This document shows positions 19,592 through 30,900 of a stretch of 64,000 bases of DNA, in pieces. The DNA is from Labrenzia sp. DG1229. GTDB lineage: Bacteria > Pseudomonadota > Alphaproteobacteria > Rhizobiales > Stappiaceae. The stretch is from assembly GCF_000521215.1 (NCBI RefSeq), contig NZ_KI928923.1, positions 84,272 to 148,271 on the forward strand, written 5' to 3'. The stretch's first letter is position 1, and the number at the start of each line of letters is the position of its first letter. The notes under the pieces were generated by a model. It worked only from the letters and a program-made list of their open reading frames with translations, searched no databases and was not told the DNA's origin. The position numbers and the translations under genes are program-made.

Positions 19592-19814
19592 GTCAAAACA
19601 AACTGGCTGGATTCTTTCTATTCAGAATACATCAGAACTGAAAATCCAAGATTAATTCTTGTCTTCGAACATAACAAATCAGCACAGGTGCAGTCGTTCC
19701 GGAATAAATCGAAAGCCGCACCTGCAACTCAACTACAAACATGTTTCCGAAACAAAACCATACCATTGCGCCAGATTCTATACGCAGGTTTCAAATTCGG
19801 AAACGGATCTGCAT

Positions 19815-20243
19815 TCACTCGGGTCGCAGAACCACCACGGAACACGGTGCATGTCGCACGATATGTGCCGCATTGGAGCCGATGAAATAGGTCGAAAGCC
19901 CGGGCTTGTGAGACGTCATCAGAACCGCATCACAGCCGGATTGTTCAGCTTCCTCAATCACTTCGTGGTAAACACTACCCATCCTGACCCTGCAATCCAC
20001 TGCGCCGGCCGGCACATCGAGATCGGCGCCGATCTTGTCGAGAATGACCGTGGTTTCATCGATTTCACGCTTTTGCCAGCCTTCCGGCAGCTGACTGGCC
20101 ACGAAGCTCTGCACTTCCGGGCAAACACCCAGAAGGTGGATTTTCGCGCCATAGTCTCTGGCCAATTGCGCGGCCTTGGACAGTGCATCTTCTGCAAAAC
20201 CCGGTTCGGCAGGATCGACGGGAACGAGAATTTTCTTGAACAT
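19815..20243 (-). CDS. Universal stress protein (UspA family)
   Basis: The 142-residue protein begins MFKKILVPVDPAEPGFAEDALSKAAQLA, the typical Usp strand with the nucleotide-binding aspartate. Its C-terminal half MTSHKPGLSTYFIGSNAAHIVRHAPCSVVVLR fits the Usp phosphate loop in a modified form (SHKPG...GSNA instead of GSRG...GSV). Usp proteins are cytoplasmic and help survival under starvation or oxidative stress. The ATG at 20243 gives the family-typical start; an in-frame codon 30 bases upstream is less likely. It follows an AraC regulator gene on the same strand with a 67-base gap. Confidence 0.9.
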   Translation of the reverse strand: MFKKILVPVDPAEPGFAEDALSKAAQLARDYGAKIHLLGVCPEVQSFVASQLPEGWQKREIDETTVILDKIGADLDVPAGAVDCRVRMGSVYHEVIEEAEQSGCDAVLMTSHKPGLSTYFIGSNAAHIVRHAPCSVVVLRPE

Positions 20244-20310
20244 CGCAGTTTCTCCAAGCTTGTTTGATGACAAGTCTTGGACTTTCGGACCAGCCGCGCC
20301 ATGAGGCAGA

Positions 20311-21099
20311 TCAATCGTGTTCGCCGGTCCCGAAATACCGCCCCGGCGTCACACCGAATGCCTTCTTGAAGGTCGCCACGAAAGCGCTTGGCCCCTCATA
20401 ACCCAGCTTGTGCGAAACATCGGAGACCGTGCGCCCCGACGCGAGAAGCTCAAGCGCCCGGAACAGTTTCACCTGCCGGCACCAGGTCCTGTAGCTCAGA
20501 CCGGTTTCCGCCTTTATCCGCCGTTCAAAAGAGCGCACGGAAGTCGCACACCTTGCCGCCGCTTCGTTCAGTGTAGGAATATGTGCCGGACACCGGACCA
20601 CCCCTTCGCACAAGCCTCTCAACTTCGCCTCCTGCGGCATCGGCAACTGCAGGGGCGCGGCCGGCAGCATCTTGAGCTGATCGAGAATGACCGCGGCGAT
20701 CCGGGCGGCGGGCCCGGATTCAGTATCGGCCCGCGGAAAGGACATGAATTCCAGAATGAGAGCGCGCAGCAGGGTCGTAACCTGGATCACCTGCGGAGTT
20801 TGCGGAAGATCGAGAGTGTGCTCGATCTGGACGTAAACATATCTGAGATCCGTGTCGGTCAGGTAGCGCGTTTGATGGGCAACGCGTGGAGGTAGCCAGA
20901 CCGCTCGTTCCGGCGGCGCGAAGAAGGTCCCGTGTTCGGTGTCAATTGCAATGGACCCTTTCACCACGTGAAAGAGTTGCGCCGCATCGTGGGCGTGCCA
21001 GTCGTTCAATGCACCCCGGGGCTGCGATTTGGCATAACCTATAATCGGCGCAGCAATGTCCTGCGACGGAAACTCTGCAAGTTCTGGATGAATGGACAT
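20311..21099 (-). CDS. AraC family transcriptional regulator
   Basis: The 262-residue protein has an N-terminal cupin sensor (NDWHAHDAAQLFHVVKGSIAI, then PPERAVWLPPRVAHQ) and a C-terminal AraC DNA-binding domain with two helix-turn-helix units (IPTLNEAAARCATSVRSFER and TVSDVSHKLGYEGPSAFVAT, then FKKAFGVTPGRYF). This is the common small-effector AraC type. GGAGG lies 14 bases before the ATG, slightly far; an upstream GTG at 21120 is not favoured. Targets are unknown; the universal stress protein gene downstream is the nearest candidate. Confidence 0.9.
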   Translation of the reverse strand: MSIHPELAEFPSQDIAAPIIGYAKSQPRGALNDWHAHDAAQLFHVVKGSIAIDTEHGTFFAPPERAVWLPPRVAHQTRYLTDTDLRYVYVQIEHTLDLPQTPQVIQVTTLLRALILEFMSFPRADTESGPAARIAAVILDQLKMLPAAPLQLPMPQEAKLRGLCEGVVRCPAHIPTLNEAAARCATSVRSFERRIKAETGLSYRTWCRQVKLFRALELLASGRTVSDVSHKLGYEGPSAFVATFKKAFGVTPGRYFGTGEHD

Positions 21100-21175
21100 G
21101 AATAATAATGTAACCTCCACGCATGCCGATTGATACGAGACCTGGCTTCATATTGTGCCCGAAAATGCCGCGGTA

Positions 21176-21370
21176 CTAGTCATCCGGTTCAAAAATCTGT
21201 TCGATCGGCAAAAGGAAAACCCTGGCTATTCGAAATGCCAATGGCAGGCTCGGGTCATATTTCCCTCGTTCGAGCGCGATCACGGTTTGCCGCGACACAT
21301 CCAGTCTGTCGGCAAGTTCCACCTGCGACCAGCCATGTTCATTTCGCAGTTTCTTCAGATGGTTACGCAT
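21176..21370 (-). CDS. Small XRE family helix-turn-helix regulator
   Basis: The 64-residue protein is little more than a Cro/CI-type DNA-binding domain: MRNHLKKLRNEHGWSQVELA followed by DRLDVSRQTVIALERGKY and a tail ending IEQIFEPDD. This compact type is often encoded with a small membrane protein. The ATG shares one base with the stop codon of the upstream membrane protein gene (TGATG), so translation is coupled. It probably represses its own operon through the two palindromes at 21774-21830. Confidence 0.9.
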   Translation of the reverse strand: MRNHLKKLRNEHGWSQVELADRLDVSRQTVIALERGKYDPSLPLAFRIARVFLLPIEQIFEPDD

Positions 21371-21750
21371 CAGATCTTCTGGCGTGCCCATACCGTTGCT
21401 GCCGACCAGAACACAACGAGAAACGAGCCGTAAATATCCAGGTCAACGGTGATCACATTTTCAAGCTTCGCGAGAAAAATGGCTAAAAGCACCGCGACAG
21501 GCAATGTCACTATTCCTGCCAACGCAAATATGCGCCGTTCTCTTTCATCGACCCTGCGGAAATACCGGACCTGAGCCCAGAGCGCGAGAATTAACGGTGA
21601 AGTCGCCAGAAATGACACCAGCAGATGAAACGCAAGGCTCCTTTGTTCTTCAAGAAAACCCCGGGCCCAATAACTGGTGGCAACAAACAGGGCCGTCGCA
21701 AGTATCGTTTCTGCGACATAACGATACGACAATTTGTCAAACTGATTCAT
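21370..21750 (-). CDS. Small membrane protein co-transcribed with an XRE regulator
   Basis: The 126-residue protein has four likely membrane helices: TILATALFVATSYWARGF, SLAFHLLVSFLATSPLILALWA, IFALAGIVTLPVAVLLAIFLA and LDIYGSFLVVFWSAATVWA, with a basic loop RYFRRVDERERRI between the second and third. It is the first gene of a two-gene operon with the XRE regulator. Small membrane proteins of this kind paired with XRE regulators are common, but their function is not known to me. Confidence 0.8.
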   Translation of the reverse strand: MNQFDKLSYRYVAETILATALFVATSYWARGFLEEQRSLAFHLLVSFLATSPLILALWAQVRYFRRVDERERRIFALAGIVTLPVAVLLAIFLAKLENVITVDLDIYGSFLVVFWSAATVWARQKI

Positions 21751-21773
21751 GTCGGCAGCGGACCTCCGAATAC

Positions 21774-21791
21774 TGTAAAGCGTACTTTACA
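21774..21791. promoter_or_regulatory. Palindromic operator 1, TGTAAAG-N4-CTTTACA
   Basis: A perfect 7-base inverted repeat with a 4-base spacer, 24 bases upstream of the membrane-protein start codon. It is repeated almost exactly 39 bases further upstream. The position in the promoter region of an operon that encodes an XRE regulator suggests autoregulation. Confidence 0.75.
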
Positions 21792-21812
21792 TATAACCCT
21801 GCCCACCGGAAC

Positions 21813-21830
21813 TGTAAAGGAAGCTTTACA
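21813..21830. promoter_or_regulatory. Palindromic operator 2, TGTAAAG-N4-CTTTACA
   Basis: The second copy has identical 7-base arms and a different 4-base spacer (GAAG instead of CGTA). Centre-to-centre distance to operator 1 is 39 bases, near four helical turns, so two repressor dimers could bind on the same face. Identical arms with different spacers argue that the arms are the recognised part. Confidence 0.75.
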
Positions 21831-21998
21831 TCAATGTTTGAAAAGCCGGGCACACCGACACATTCTCAGGTTCCGCGAATAGATGTTTTTTGGCGCATCA
21901 GAGACATCTGATGACAAAACAGCGCTAACACGCAAGCCAAATTCGGGATTAGAAGCAAATCAGCAATTTCAGTCGCATATCTCATCCTTGGCAACCGA

Positions 21999-23225
21999 AT
22001 GACATATTTCACTCAAAACGCACATCCCGATGAAGCGCCCGGCTGGCGCTCCCCCGCGGTTCTACTCATGATCATGGCAGGCGCCATGCAGCTGTCGTTT
22101 GCCGCCTGGTGGAATCTCATGAACAATTTTGCTGTTCAGGAACTCGATTTCACCGGCCGGGAAATCGGCATCCAGCAATCGATCCGGGAAATTCCGGGCT
22201 TCCTGAGTTTTCTTGCCGTTTATCTGCTTCTGGTCATGCGTGAGCAAACGCTCGCCTACGCCTCCTTGCTGCTACTCGGCATCGGCGTTGCGGTGACCGG
22301 TTATTTCCCCACCGCGCTCGGCTTCTATGTCACGACGCTGATCATGTCGATCGGCTTCCATTACTACGAGACCATGGCCCAGTCGCTGTCGTTGCAGTGG
22401 CTGCCAAAGGCAACCGCCGCGGCCAGCATGGGCAAGATAATATCCGTCGGAGCCTTCGCACAGCTGATCGCCTACGGGCTCATCTACGTCGCCTGGGAGA
22501 CATTTGACCTTTCCTTCACGCTGGTTTTCGCGATTGCCGGTGGACTTACCCTGGTCGTACTTGCTTTCCTGATCATGGCTTACCCGCATTTCAGGGAGGG
22601 GATACCTCAGCACAAGAAAATCATCCTGCGCAAACGCTACTGGCTCTACTACGCGTTGACATTCATGGGGGGGGCCCGCCGCCAGATTTTCATGGTTTTC
22701 GCCGGTTTTCTCATGGTGGAACAATTTGGGTACGACGTTCACGAGATCGCGGGCCTGTTCCTGATAAACGGTGTCTTCAGCATGGTCCTCGCCCCGAAGA
22801 TCGGTCAATTGATCGTCCGCTTCGGAGAACGCAAGGCACTCGTATTTGAATATATCGGCCTTATCGGTGTGTTCCTGGCCTATGCCTTCGTTTCAAGCCC
22901 CTGGGTTGCTGCAAGCCTCTACGTGATCGATCACGCATTTTTCGCGGTCGCAATCGCCATGAAAACCTATTTTCAGAAGATTGCAGACCCCAGGGATATC
23001 GCGCCGACAGCCGGTGTCGCCTTCACGATCAATCATATAGCAGCGGTGTTCATTCCGGTGCTGTTCGGCCTGATCTGGCTGATATCCCCGGCAGCCGTCT
23101 TTCTCGCCGGGGCCGCAATGGCAGCCATAAGCCTCGTCCTGGCCTCGCTTATCCCGGGCAGTCCCGAGGAGGGCCGCGAAGTCGACTTCTGGTTCCGCAA
23201 ACCGTCCACTCAGGCGGCGGAGTAA
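21999..23225 (+). CDS. MFS transporter
   Basis: The 408-residue protein has about twelve hydrophobic helices in two halves, with a loop around FREGIPQHKKIILRKRYW between helices 6 and 7. The N-terminus MTYFTQNAHPDEAPGWRS leads into helix 1 (AVLLMIMAGAMQLSFAAWW). RFGERKAL between helices 8 and 9 is the second-half version of the family's loop 2-3 motif. Substrate not recognised. It is a single gene, followed by a bidirectional terminator. Confidence 0.85.
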   Translation: MTYFTQNAHPDEAPGWRSPAVLLMIMAGAMQLSFAAWWNLMNNFAVQELDFTGREIGIQQSIREIPGFLSFLAVYLLLVMREQTLAYASLLLLGIGVAVTGYFPTALGFYVTTLIMSIGFHYYETMAQSLSLQWLPKATAAASMGKIISVGAFAQLIAYGLIYVAWETFDLSFTLVFAIAGGLTLVVLAFLIMAYPHFREGIPQHKKIILRKRYWLYYALTFMGGARRQIFMVFAGFLMVEQFGYDVHEIAGLFLINGVFSMVLAPKIGQLIVRFGERKALVFEYIGLIGVFLAYAFVSSPWVAASLYVIDHAFFAVAIAMKTYFQKIADPRDIAPTAGVAFTINHIAAVFIPVLFGLIWLISPAAVFLAGAAMAAISLVLASLIPGSPEEGREVDFWFRKPSTQAAE

Positions 23226-23297
23226 CGGCACCCTCCCTCGCCGCAACAAATTGCACAATGAGAATGCAGACTGCCAGGAGTATCGTCCAAAACGAAA

Positions 23298-23320
23298 AAA
23301 CCGCCGAAATTCGGCGGTTT
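23298..23320. terminator. Bidirectional intrinsic terminator
   Basis: Nine-base arms AAACCGCCG and CGGCGGTTT flank a 5-base loop. A-rich and T-rich flanks allow termination from both sides. It separates the convergent MFS and ferredoxin genes. Confidence 0.85.
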
Positions 23321-23343
23321 CATTCGTCATGAAGTACAGTCTG

Positions 23344-23679
<336 letters not shown>

Positions 23680-23782
23680 CTAGAATTACGGGTTTCAGCT
23701 GAACCGACATAAAGCTTCCATCGCAAAGGTCAAGGACCATGACGTTTTCAATGGGCAATCTATCCAAGAATGTGACAAACGG

Positions 23783-24145
23783 TCAGCCGGTGAGCAGGTC
23801 CCTGATGTAGCTGTTGGCTTCATCCACGGCCGCCGTCAAACCTTCAGTCGCTGCATCGGACGTTTGCCTCAATCGTCCCTCCAGGTTTTCGCAGACATCG
23901 GCAACCCGCCCGGCGCCAATAGCCCTGGCTGACCCTTTCAACGTGTGAACGAGATCCAGCCTGACCGTCGTGTCCGTCTCCTGCTCCAGCCGCTCAAGCG
24001 TCGAACAGGACTGCGACTTGAAAAGATGAAGGACCTGAACTTCGAGATCCCGGTTGCCAAGGGTATTTGTTGCCAGTTGCACCAAATCGATCGGTGCTTG
24101 CGGACCGCCACGGCCACTGACACGGGCCATCGATGAAGGGGCCAT
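23783..24145 (-). CDS. Stand-alone histidine phosphotransfer (Hpt) protein
   Basis: The 120-residue protein has a four-helix Hpt fold with LVHTLKGSARAIGAGRVADVCENLE; His67 is the expected phosphorylation site, followed by the conserved KGSA. A start at 24145 is supported by GGAG 7 bases upstream; ATG at 24130 is possible. Hpt proteins relay phosphate between response regulators and hybrid kinases. No kinase or receiver gene is adjacent, so it probably serves a partner encoded elsewhere. Confidence 0.85.
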   Translation of the reverse strand: MAPSSMARVSGRGGPQAPIDLVQLATNTLGNRDLEVQVLHLFKSQSCSTLERLEQETDTTVRLDLVHTLKGSARAIGAGRVADVCENLEGRLRQTSDAATEGLTAAVDEANSYIRDLLTG

Positions 24146-24398
24146 ATGAGGGCTCCACGCTTACTCAATTTTCGCCCGCCGGCACCCTGCCGCAGGCTTG
24201 TACTGACGCTAAGAGTGCGCCCAACACCCAAACGCCCGGTTAAACCAGGCCCGCGGACGCACCGATCCGGCCGATGTCCCCAAAAAACTGAATTTTTGGT
24301 TAACGCGCCTCATTGACACGTTGAAAACTTATTTTAAAAAAACCTTGCCTTTCCGCCATTTTGAGGAACTGCAACGAATTCCAAACCATGATTCGCCG

Positions 24399-24713
24399 TT
24401 AACTTTTTTTGCGATTTTGACTTGCGGCCAAGACGTCAATCGCCGCAGGTGTCAGCCTGCAGACCAGCCAATCGGGCTTGATTGGGTTGGAAAACCAAGG
24501 CTCTGCCCAGCCTGCATCGACACAGGCGCGGATTGTCCTGACTGGAATCCCACGTCCGTTTTCATCAAAAAGAGGCAGCTTCCCGCCGGGCTGATCAAGC
24601 CCTCTTTTCAACCATCGTTTTTGCGGCGCGGTCAGATTGCCGATCTTGAGAGAAGCCGGATTACCGCCTTCAGGACTGTTTTTCACCGTGTCAAAAGTCT
24701 TCGATTTCGGCAT
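24399..24713 (-). CDS. Conserved hypothetical protein of alphaproteobacterial type
   Basis: The 104-residue protein has a recognisable core: LTAPQKRWLKRGLDQPGGKLPLFDENGRGIPVRTIRACVDAGWAEPWFSNPIKPDWLVCRLT. I recall similar small proteins in other alphaproteobacteria, without known function. The middle segment VRTIRACVDAGWAEPW resembles a winged-helix recognition segment, which hints at nucleic-acid binding but is weak evidence. There is no signal peptide or membrane segment. It is divergent from the growth-pole gene. Confidence 0.7.
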   Translation of the reverse strand: MPKSKTFDTVKNSPEGGNPASLKIGNLTAPQKRWLKRGLDQPGGKLPLFDENGRGIPVRTIRACVDAGWAEPWFSNPIKPDWLVCRLTPAAIDVLAASQNRKKS

Positions 24714-24992
24714 TGAAACCGCCCCCTAAGTGATTCACGCCATTGCCGTTTCTTGTTCGTTAGGAGAGATTGTGCCATTACAGTTGCTGATGCGGCAAGA
24801 TGGGGAGCGTACCGTCTAGAAATATTAAGACGGTCGGTCAGCGGCGGCCCTCCTTTGGAAACAAGTTTTGTGGTGCTGTGAGTCCAGCGGCAACCGCAAG
24901 GTGACGCATTCGGCAACCCCGGCAAACAGCTGCGTATGGTGGCTGTCGGGTTAAACCGGCGTGTAATGAGTACGGACGTGAGGCGATCTTAA

Positions 24993-27900
24993 ATGGCAAA
25001 TCCGACAAAGGCTAAAGATCCGGCGGAAGCAGCACTGTCAGCAGTTGAAGAAGCCCTGAAACTCGATTTCGGTGGCCCGGATGCAACCTTTAACTTCGAG
25101 GAAACGGCACCTGAAGCAAGCGCTGCAGCGGAAGCAGATCCGGAGCGCAAGCCTCAACCGCCGGCGCAAAGCGAACCTCCGCGCGAGGAACAGCGTGCCT
25201 CTCGCAGACGCGGTCGGGGCGGACGTCCCCCGGCAGCCAACGATGACCGTCGCAGCATCGGCAATCTGATCTATGCGCTGCAACGCCGGCCGTCTTCGGC
25301 CCCGTTCTGGGGCGCACTTGCCTTGAGCGCCCTTTGGGCGGCGCTCGGCATAAGCCTGTTCATGTCTGCCTTCTCCGACAAGGTCACTTCCCTTGGCGAT
25401 CCTCAGGCCCTGCTTTCTTCGCCCGAGATGATCCTGGCAGCTGTCGGTATTCTCGTTCCGATCATCTTCTTTTTCGTCATGGCAATGATGATCTGGCGGG
25501 CGCAGGAAATGCGCATCGTCGCCCGAGGCATGACCGAAGTGGCGCTACGTCTCGCCGAACCCGAGGACATGGCCAAGGAATCCATTCTCAGCGTCGGCCA
25601 GGCCATCCGGCGGGAAGTCGCCGCGATGGGAGACGGCATCGAGCGCGCTATTGCTCGCGCCAGTGAACTGGAAGTGCTGGTTCACAACGAGGTATCGTCA
25701 CTCGAGCGCTCCTATAATGATAATGAACTCAAGATCCGCGGCCTGATCGAGGAACTCGTCAGCCAGCGTGAATCCATTGTGATGAATGCCGAAAGGGTTC
25801 GTGAGACCATTGCCGGGGCACACGAGAAGTTCTCCTCGCAACTTTCAAGCACTTCTGGTGAACTCGGCGAGACGGTGGATCAGGCCTCCCATCGCATGAT
25901 CGAAGCTGTCAACAGCCGTGTCGAGGAACTGACATCGACCGTCGACAGCCGGATTGAATCCCTCGGCGCCACACTCAATGCGTCCGGAAACGAACTCGTC
26001 GACAGCCTAACGGTTCGTGCGGAAGACTATGTATCCCGCCTGTCACTGACCGGCCACGAGCTGGTGGACAATCTTGCCGAGACCGGCGCCACCATGTGGG
26101 AAACACTTTCCGACCGCGGCAACCAGGTCAACGAACGGTTTGCCGAAACCGCTACCACGTTTGTCGACACGCTGGAGCTCCGCGGAAGCGAAATCAACGA
26201 GACACTGTCTTCCTCCAGCACATCGGTCATTTCCACACTCAGCAGCAAGGCGGATGAATTCCGCACGACGCTTGAGAACACCGGGATCACCGTCGGCGAC
26301 GTCATCACGGCGCGCGGCGAAGAAATCAACGCCAACCTTTCCCTGACGTCCGGACGCCTGATCGACACGATCACGTCGCGAACCGAGGAACTCGTTTCAA
26401 CGGTCGACACCCGCGTGACCAGTCTGGACGAGTCTCTTGCGGTAACGGGCAAGCAGGTCACCGAGAGCATTTCCGAACGCGGACAGGCAGTCACCGACAC
26501 GATCTCCATTCGTGGCGCGGAAATCGTCGAGACGCTCTCCAGCCGTTCGACTGAAGTTGCCGAAATCCTGCGTGGAACCGGCGAAAGCATTGTGGTCGAC
26601 CTCTCCCTGCGTGGCGGTGAAATTGCAGCCAAGCTTGATGAGACAGCCGGGTCCCTCACCCAGACCATTTCGGTGCGCGGCGGCGAACTTGCCGAGAAAC
26701 TGGACAACATTTCAGAGCGCATCTACACCGCCATTTCCATCAACGGAACGGAGCTGGACGAGCGCCTCACGGCCCGCAGCAACGAAATGGCGACCATGCT
26801 CGAGCAGCAGACCGTCGGTTTCCGCAACACCCTGGAAAGCGTCTCCAGTCAGTTTGCCGTCGGTCTTGGCGAACAGACCGGTTCGCTCACCCAGACCCTG
26901 GCAGATACGGGTACACAGCTCGCCGAACTCATCGGCAGCCGTGGAGACCGCGTTGCCCACGATATCAATCAGGTCAGTGTCCAGATTTCCGATACGCTGG
27001 AAGTGCGTGGCGGCGCCCTTCACGATGGCCTGTCCTCCAGGCTAACTGAACTGGAAACGATCGTTACCGATCGCGGCGGTCAACTTATCGACGCTTTCGA
27101 CACGAAATCACTTCTCTTGTCCGAAGCGATGGACTCCCGCCTTTCCACCCTCGATACCACCTTCGCATCGCGCATCGACACGATGGACGCGTCGCTCGGC
27201 AACCGCATCGCAGACATGGACGCGACGATCGGTGGACACGCCACATCACTGGACGCGGCGATCGGTGGACACGCGGCAAATCTCGATGCGTCTCTCGGCA
27301 GCCACGCAGCAGCTATAGATGCATCGCTGAGCGAACGTCTTGCGTCGGTGGATGCCGCCATTGGCGGGCATGCAGCAACACTGGATGCAACGCTCAGCAA
27401 TCATGTGGGCGCAATCGAAACCTCGCTGAGCGACAAGCTCTCTGCAGTCGACGCCACGCTTGGAAACCGCACCGAAGAGCTGGATGCTTCGCTGGGTGGC
27501 CACGCGGCAGCGATGGAATCAACACTTGGTGACCGCCTTGCGGCAATCGACACCACCCTGACTGAACGGGCTGCTGCGATAGATGCCTCGATCGGCGAGC
27601 GCGGCGTGGCAATGGATGCTGCTCTCGGCAATCGCATTGCAACCCTAGATGCATCTCTCGGTGATCGCGTTGCAGCCATGGATGCGTCGCTCGACCAGCG
27701 CTACAGCGCGATTGATGCAACCCTGAGCGACCGCATCAGCACGATGGACACATCGCTTGAGCATCGCTTCACATCCATGGATGCAACTCTTACGGATCGC
27801 ATCAGCACTCTGGACGCTTCTCTGGAACAGCGGTTCACATCGATGGACATGTCCCTGGGCGAAAAGATTTCCTTCATGGATACGACCCTGGAGAGCCGCT

Positions 27901-30900
27901 TCAACTCCATGGATGCCTCACTCGGTGCCCGTGTCACCACGATGGATGCCGCGCTGGAAAATCGCCTGTCCTCCATGGATCGCTCCCTGAGCGAACGCAT
28001 TTCCACCATGGATGGCGCGCTCGGTGGCCACATCAACACGCTGGATCTGACACTTGACCAGCGCACTGCGACTTTCGAAGCAACACTTGAAGCGCGCACG
28101 CAGATCCTCGCGAGCGCCATCGAAAACCGGACCACCGGCATCAGCGATGCGCTTGAGGAAAAAACCCGCAACATCACGGATGTGCTGGCGGATCGCTCGG
28201 ACGCAATCACACTGCAGCTTGGCCAGCGGATCGAGACAGCGGGCAACACGCTTGCAGACCGTGCAGTCGAAATTGGCGAGACACTGTCCGAACGCGTTGA
28301 TGGTGCCGCTGCTTCCATGGCGGAAAAGGCGGAACTCCTTTCCACCTCCATGACAAGCGGAACGGACCGGATCGACGAGACACTCGACGCCCGCGCGCGA
28401 CAGATTTCCGAGACCCTGATTTCCCGGACGAAGGAAATCGCCAAGGCCTTTGTCGATGGCCAGGAGGAAATGACGACTGCTCTCGACAACCGCTTGTCTG
28501 AAGCAGGCGACGTGCTCGGCAAGCAGAGCGAACAGCTGACGGAGTCCCTGTCGGAGCGCATTGCGGAGATCAACGTTTCCCTTGGTGCCAAGGTCTTTGA
28601 GGTTGCCGAAACGCTCGACAGCCGTGCAACACAGCTCGAAACCCTGCTCAATGAGCGTTTGGAAAGCATCTCCGGCACATTGACCGGCGAAAGTGAACGC
28701 GCGCGCGATATCCTGACGACGGTGATTGCCGAGGCCGGCGCTACGCTTTCAACTGAGAGCACGCGCCTTCGCGACGTGGTTCAGGAGGCAACCAGCGCAG
28801 CAGTGCAATCCCTGTCCGACGAACGCACCAAGACCGTCGACATCGTCGACAGTGCGCTTAATCAGGCCACGGAAAAACTGTCTGGCGAAGGCGATCGCAT
28901 GCGCCAGATCGTTCTTGGTTCCGTCGGTGAAGCCCGTGGTGTGCTCGTTGGCGAGAGCCAGAAAGCTGCCGACACGGTTAGCACGGCAATGCATCAGGCA
29001 ACCGGGGCCATGTCCGGCGAAAGCGCGAAGATCCGCGAACTGGTTCTTTCCGCCGTCAACGATGCAGCGCGCGCCATGGCCGCTGAAAGCGAGAAAGCCC
29101 GTACACTTTATGCAGGCACGCTTGCCGATTTCACAGGCTCGCTCACCGGCGAAAGCGAAAAGGTTCGCACAAATCTCTCCGGCCTCATTGCCGAGATTTC
29201 CGGCAACCTGTCCGCAGAAAGCGAGCAGGCACGCATCACACTGACCAACACACTGGAAGAAATCCGCGGCCAGATGTCGAGCGAGGCCGGCATCGTACGT
29301 GCCCGGGTCAACAGCGCGGTCTCCGAAGCGGCCGAACTTCTGGTGGGACGTGGCAACGATGTCGCCAACGAACTGCTTGAAAAGGCAACGGCTCTGAACC
29401 AGGCATTCGGCGAAAGCTCAGGAGAGCTTGCACGCATTGTCGGAACAGACGGCAACGAATTGATCAATGCCATCGAAACCCGCGCCAACGATCTCACAGG
29501 TCGCCTCTCCGAAGTTCATGGGGCAATCCTCGATGCAATCACGGTCAAGGGCCGCGATGTCACCGACACGTTTGCGCATACCGGACTGGATGCGACCCGC
29601 ACACTTGTTGAGGCCGGCGACCGTATCATTGCCAGCATCAGCGAGCGCAGTGATCAGGCAGCGTCCCTGCTCAGCGACACGAAGAACCGTCTTGAAGCCG
29701 ACGTCACGGAAATCCTCAACAAGGTAGAGACGTCGAACGCAAATCTTCAGAGCATCGTCACTGCTGCGGGCGAAAATCTCAACGAGGTCGAGGGCAATCT
29801 TGCCCGTCGCGCCGGAGAATTCCGCTCCGCTGTCGACCGGGCTGTTCAGGAAACCAACCAGACCACAACGCACATCGACGAGCAGGTATCCAACCTGCGT
29901 GACGTCACCCAGACCACACTGGCGGATATCCAGAACCTGACGAACCGCTTCGGCGATCAGTCCGAAGAACTGACACGCGCGGCACGTCATCTGGAAGAAA
30001 CCAACCAGTCGGTCGAAGGTCGTGTTGCCGAACGCCGGACCGCGATCGAAGAAGTTGCCGACACGCTGCTGTCGAAAACCGAAGCAGTCGACACGCTGAT
30101 GCGCTCGTTTACACAGACCCTGTCCGACACTCTGGAATCAGCTGATGACAGGGCACGCGAGGCAGCGAATATGCTGGGAGCAGCGGCGGAAGCAGCTTCC
30201 AACCAGGTTGCCGAACAATTCGAATCCATGCGCCTGACAGCCGGCATGGAGGGTCAGAAGGCCCGTGATGCCATTCGCTCCGCTCAGGACGACATCATTT
30301 CGGAAATGACCCGCACGGTCAGCGACGCCTCCGATCGCTTCAACGACGCGGCCGGCCGCATGCGAGATGTTGCCCGTGACGTGCACCGCGAGTTGGAAGC
30401 AACGCGCAACGAGCTGAAACTGGGTGTTCTCAATCTGCCTGAAGAAGCGGAAGAATCTTCCGCAGCGTTGCGCAAAGTGGTCAACGAGCAGATCCGCGCA
30501 TTGACCGAACTGTCCGAGATTGTTGCCAAGCAGTCCAATACCCTGGACATTTCGCGGCCTCAGACGCAGTCCGTCGCCAGCGCAACCCCTGCTCCGCAAT
30601 CTGCCGCGCCGGCAAGCTATGCACCTGCCGCACCAGTTCAGCAACCTGCAACATCGTCCGGTGAACAGCGCCCTGCACAGCAGCACCGGCCAACCGAAAC
30701 CCGGCGACAGGAAACCGCACAACCGCAAGGCGGAAATCCCGCTGGCAAGGGCTGGGTTGCGGATCTGCTTCGCCGTGCGTCGCGCGACGATGACGAGGCG
30801 AGCGCCGACACCAGCGTCGGACGGACCCCGCTGCAAACGGTGGAAAGTCTCAATTCCCTGTCGGTCGACATTGCACGTGCGATCGATCATGAAACTTTCA

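Noticed and set aside
27118..28068. CRISPR array suggested by regular 33-base periodicity
   Set aside because: The repeats are in frame, encode an 11-residue helical unit and have no unique spacers.
27701..28762. A 353-residue Ser-rich frame antisense to the growth-pole gene
   Set aside because: Its low-complexity sequence is the complement of the 33-base repeats; there is no independent coding evidence.
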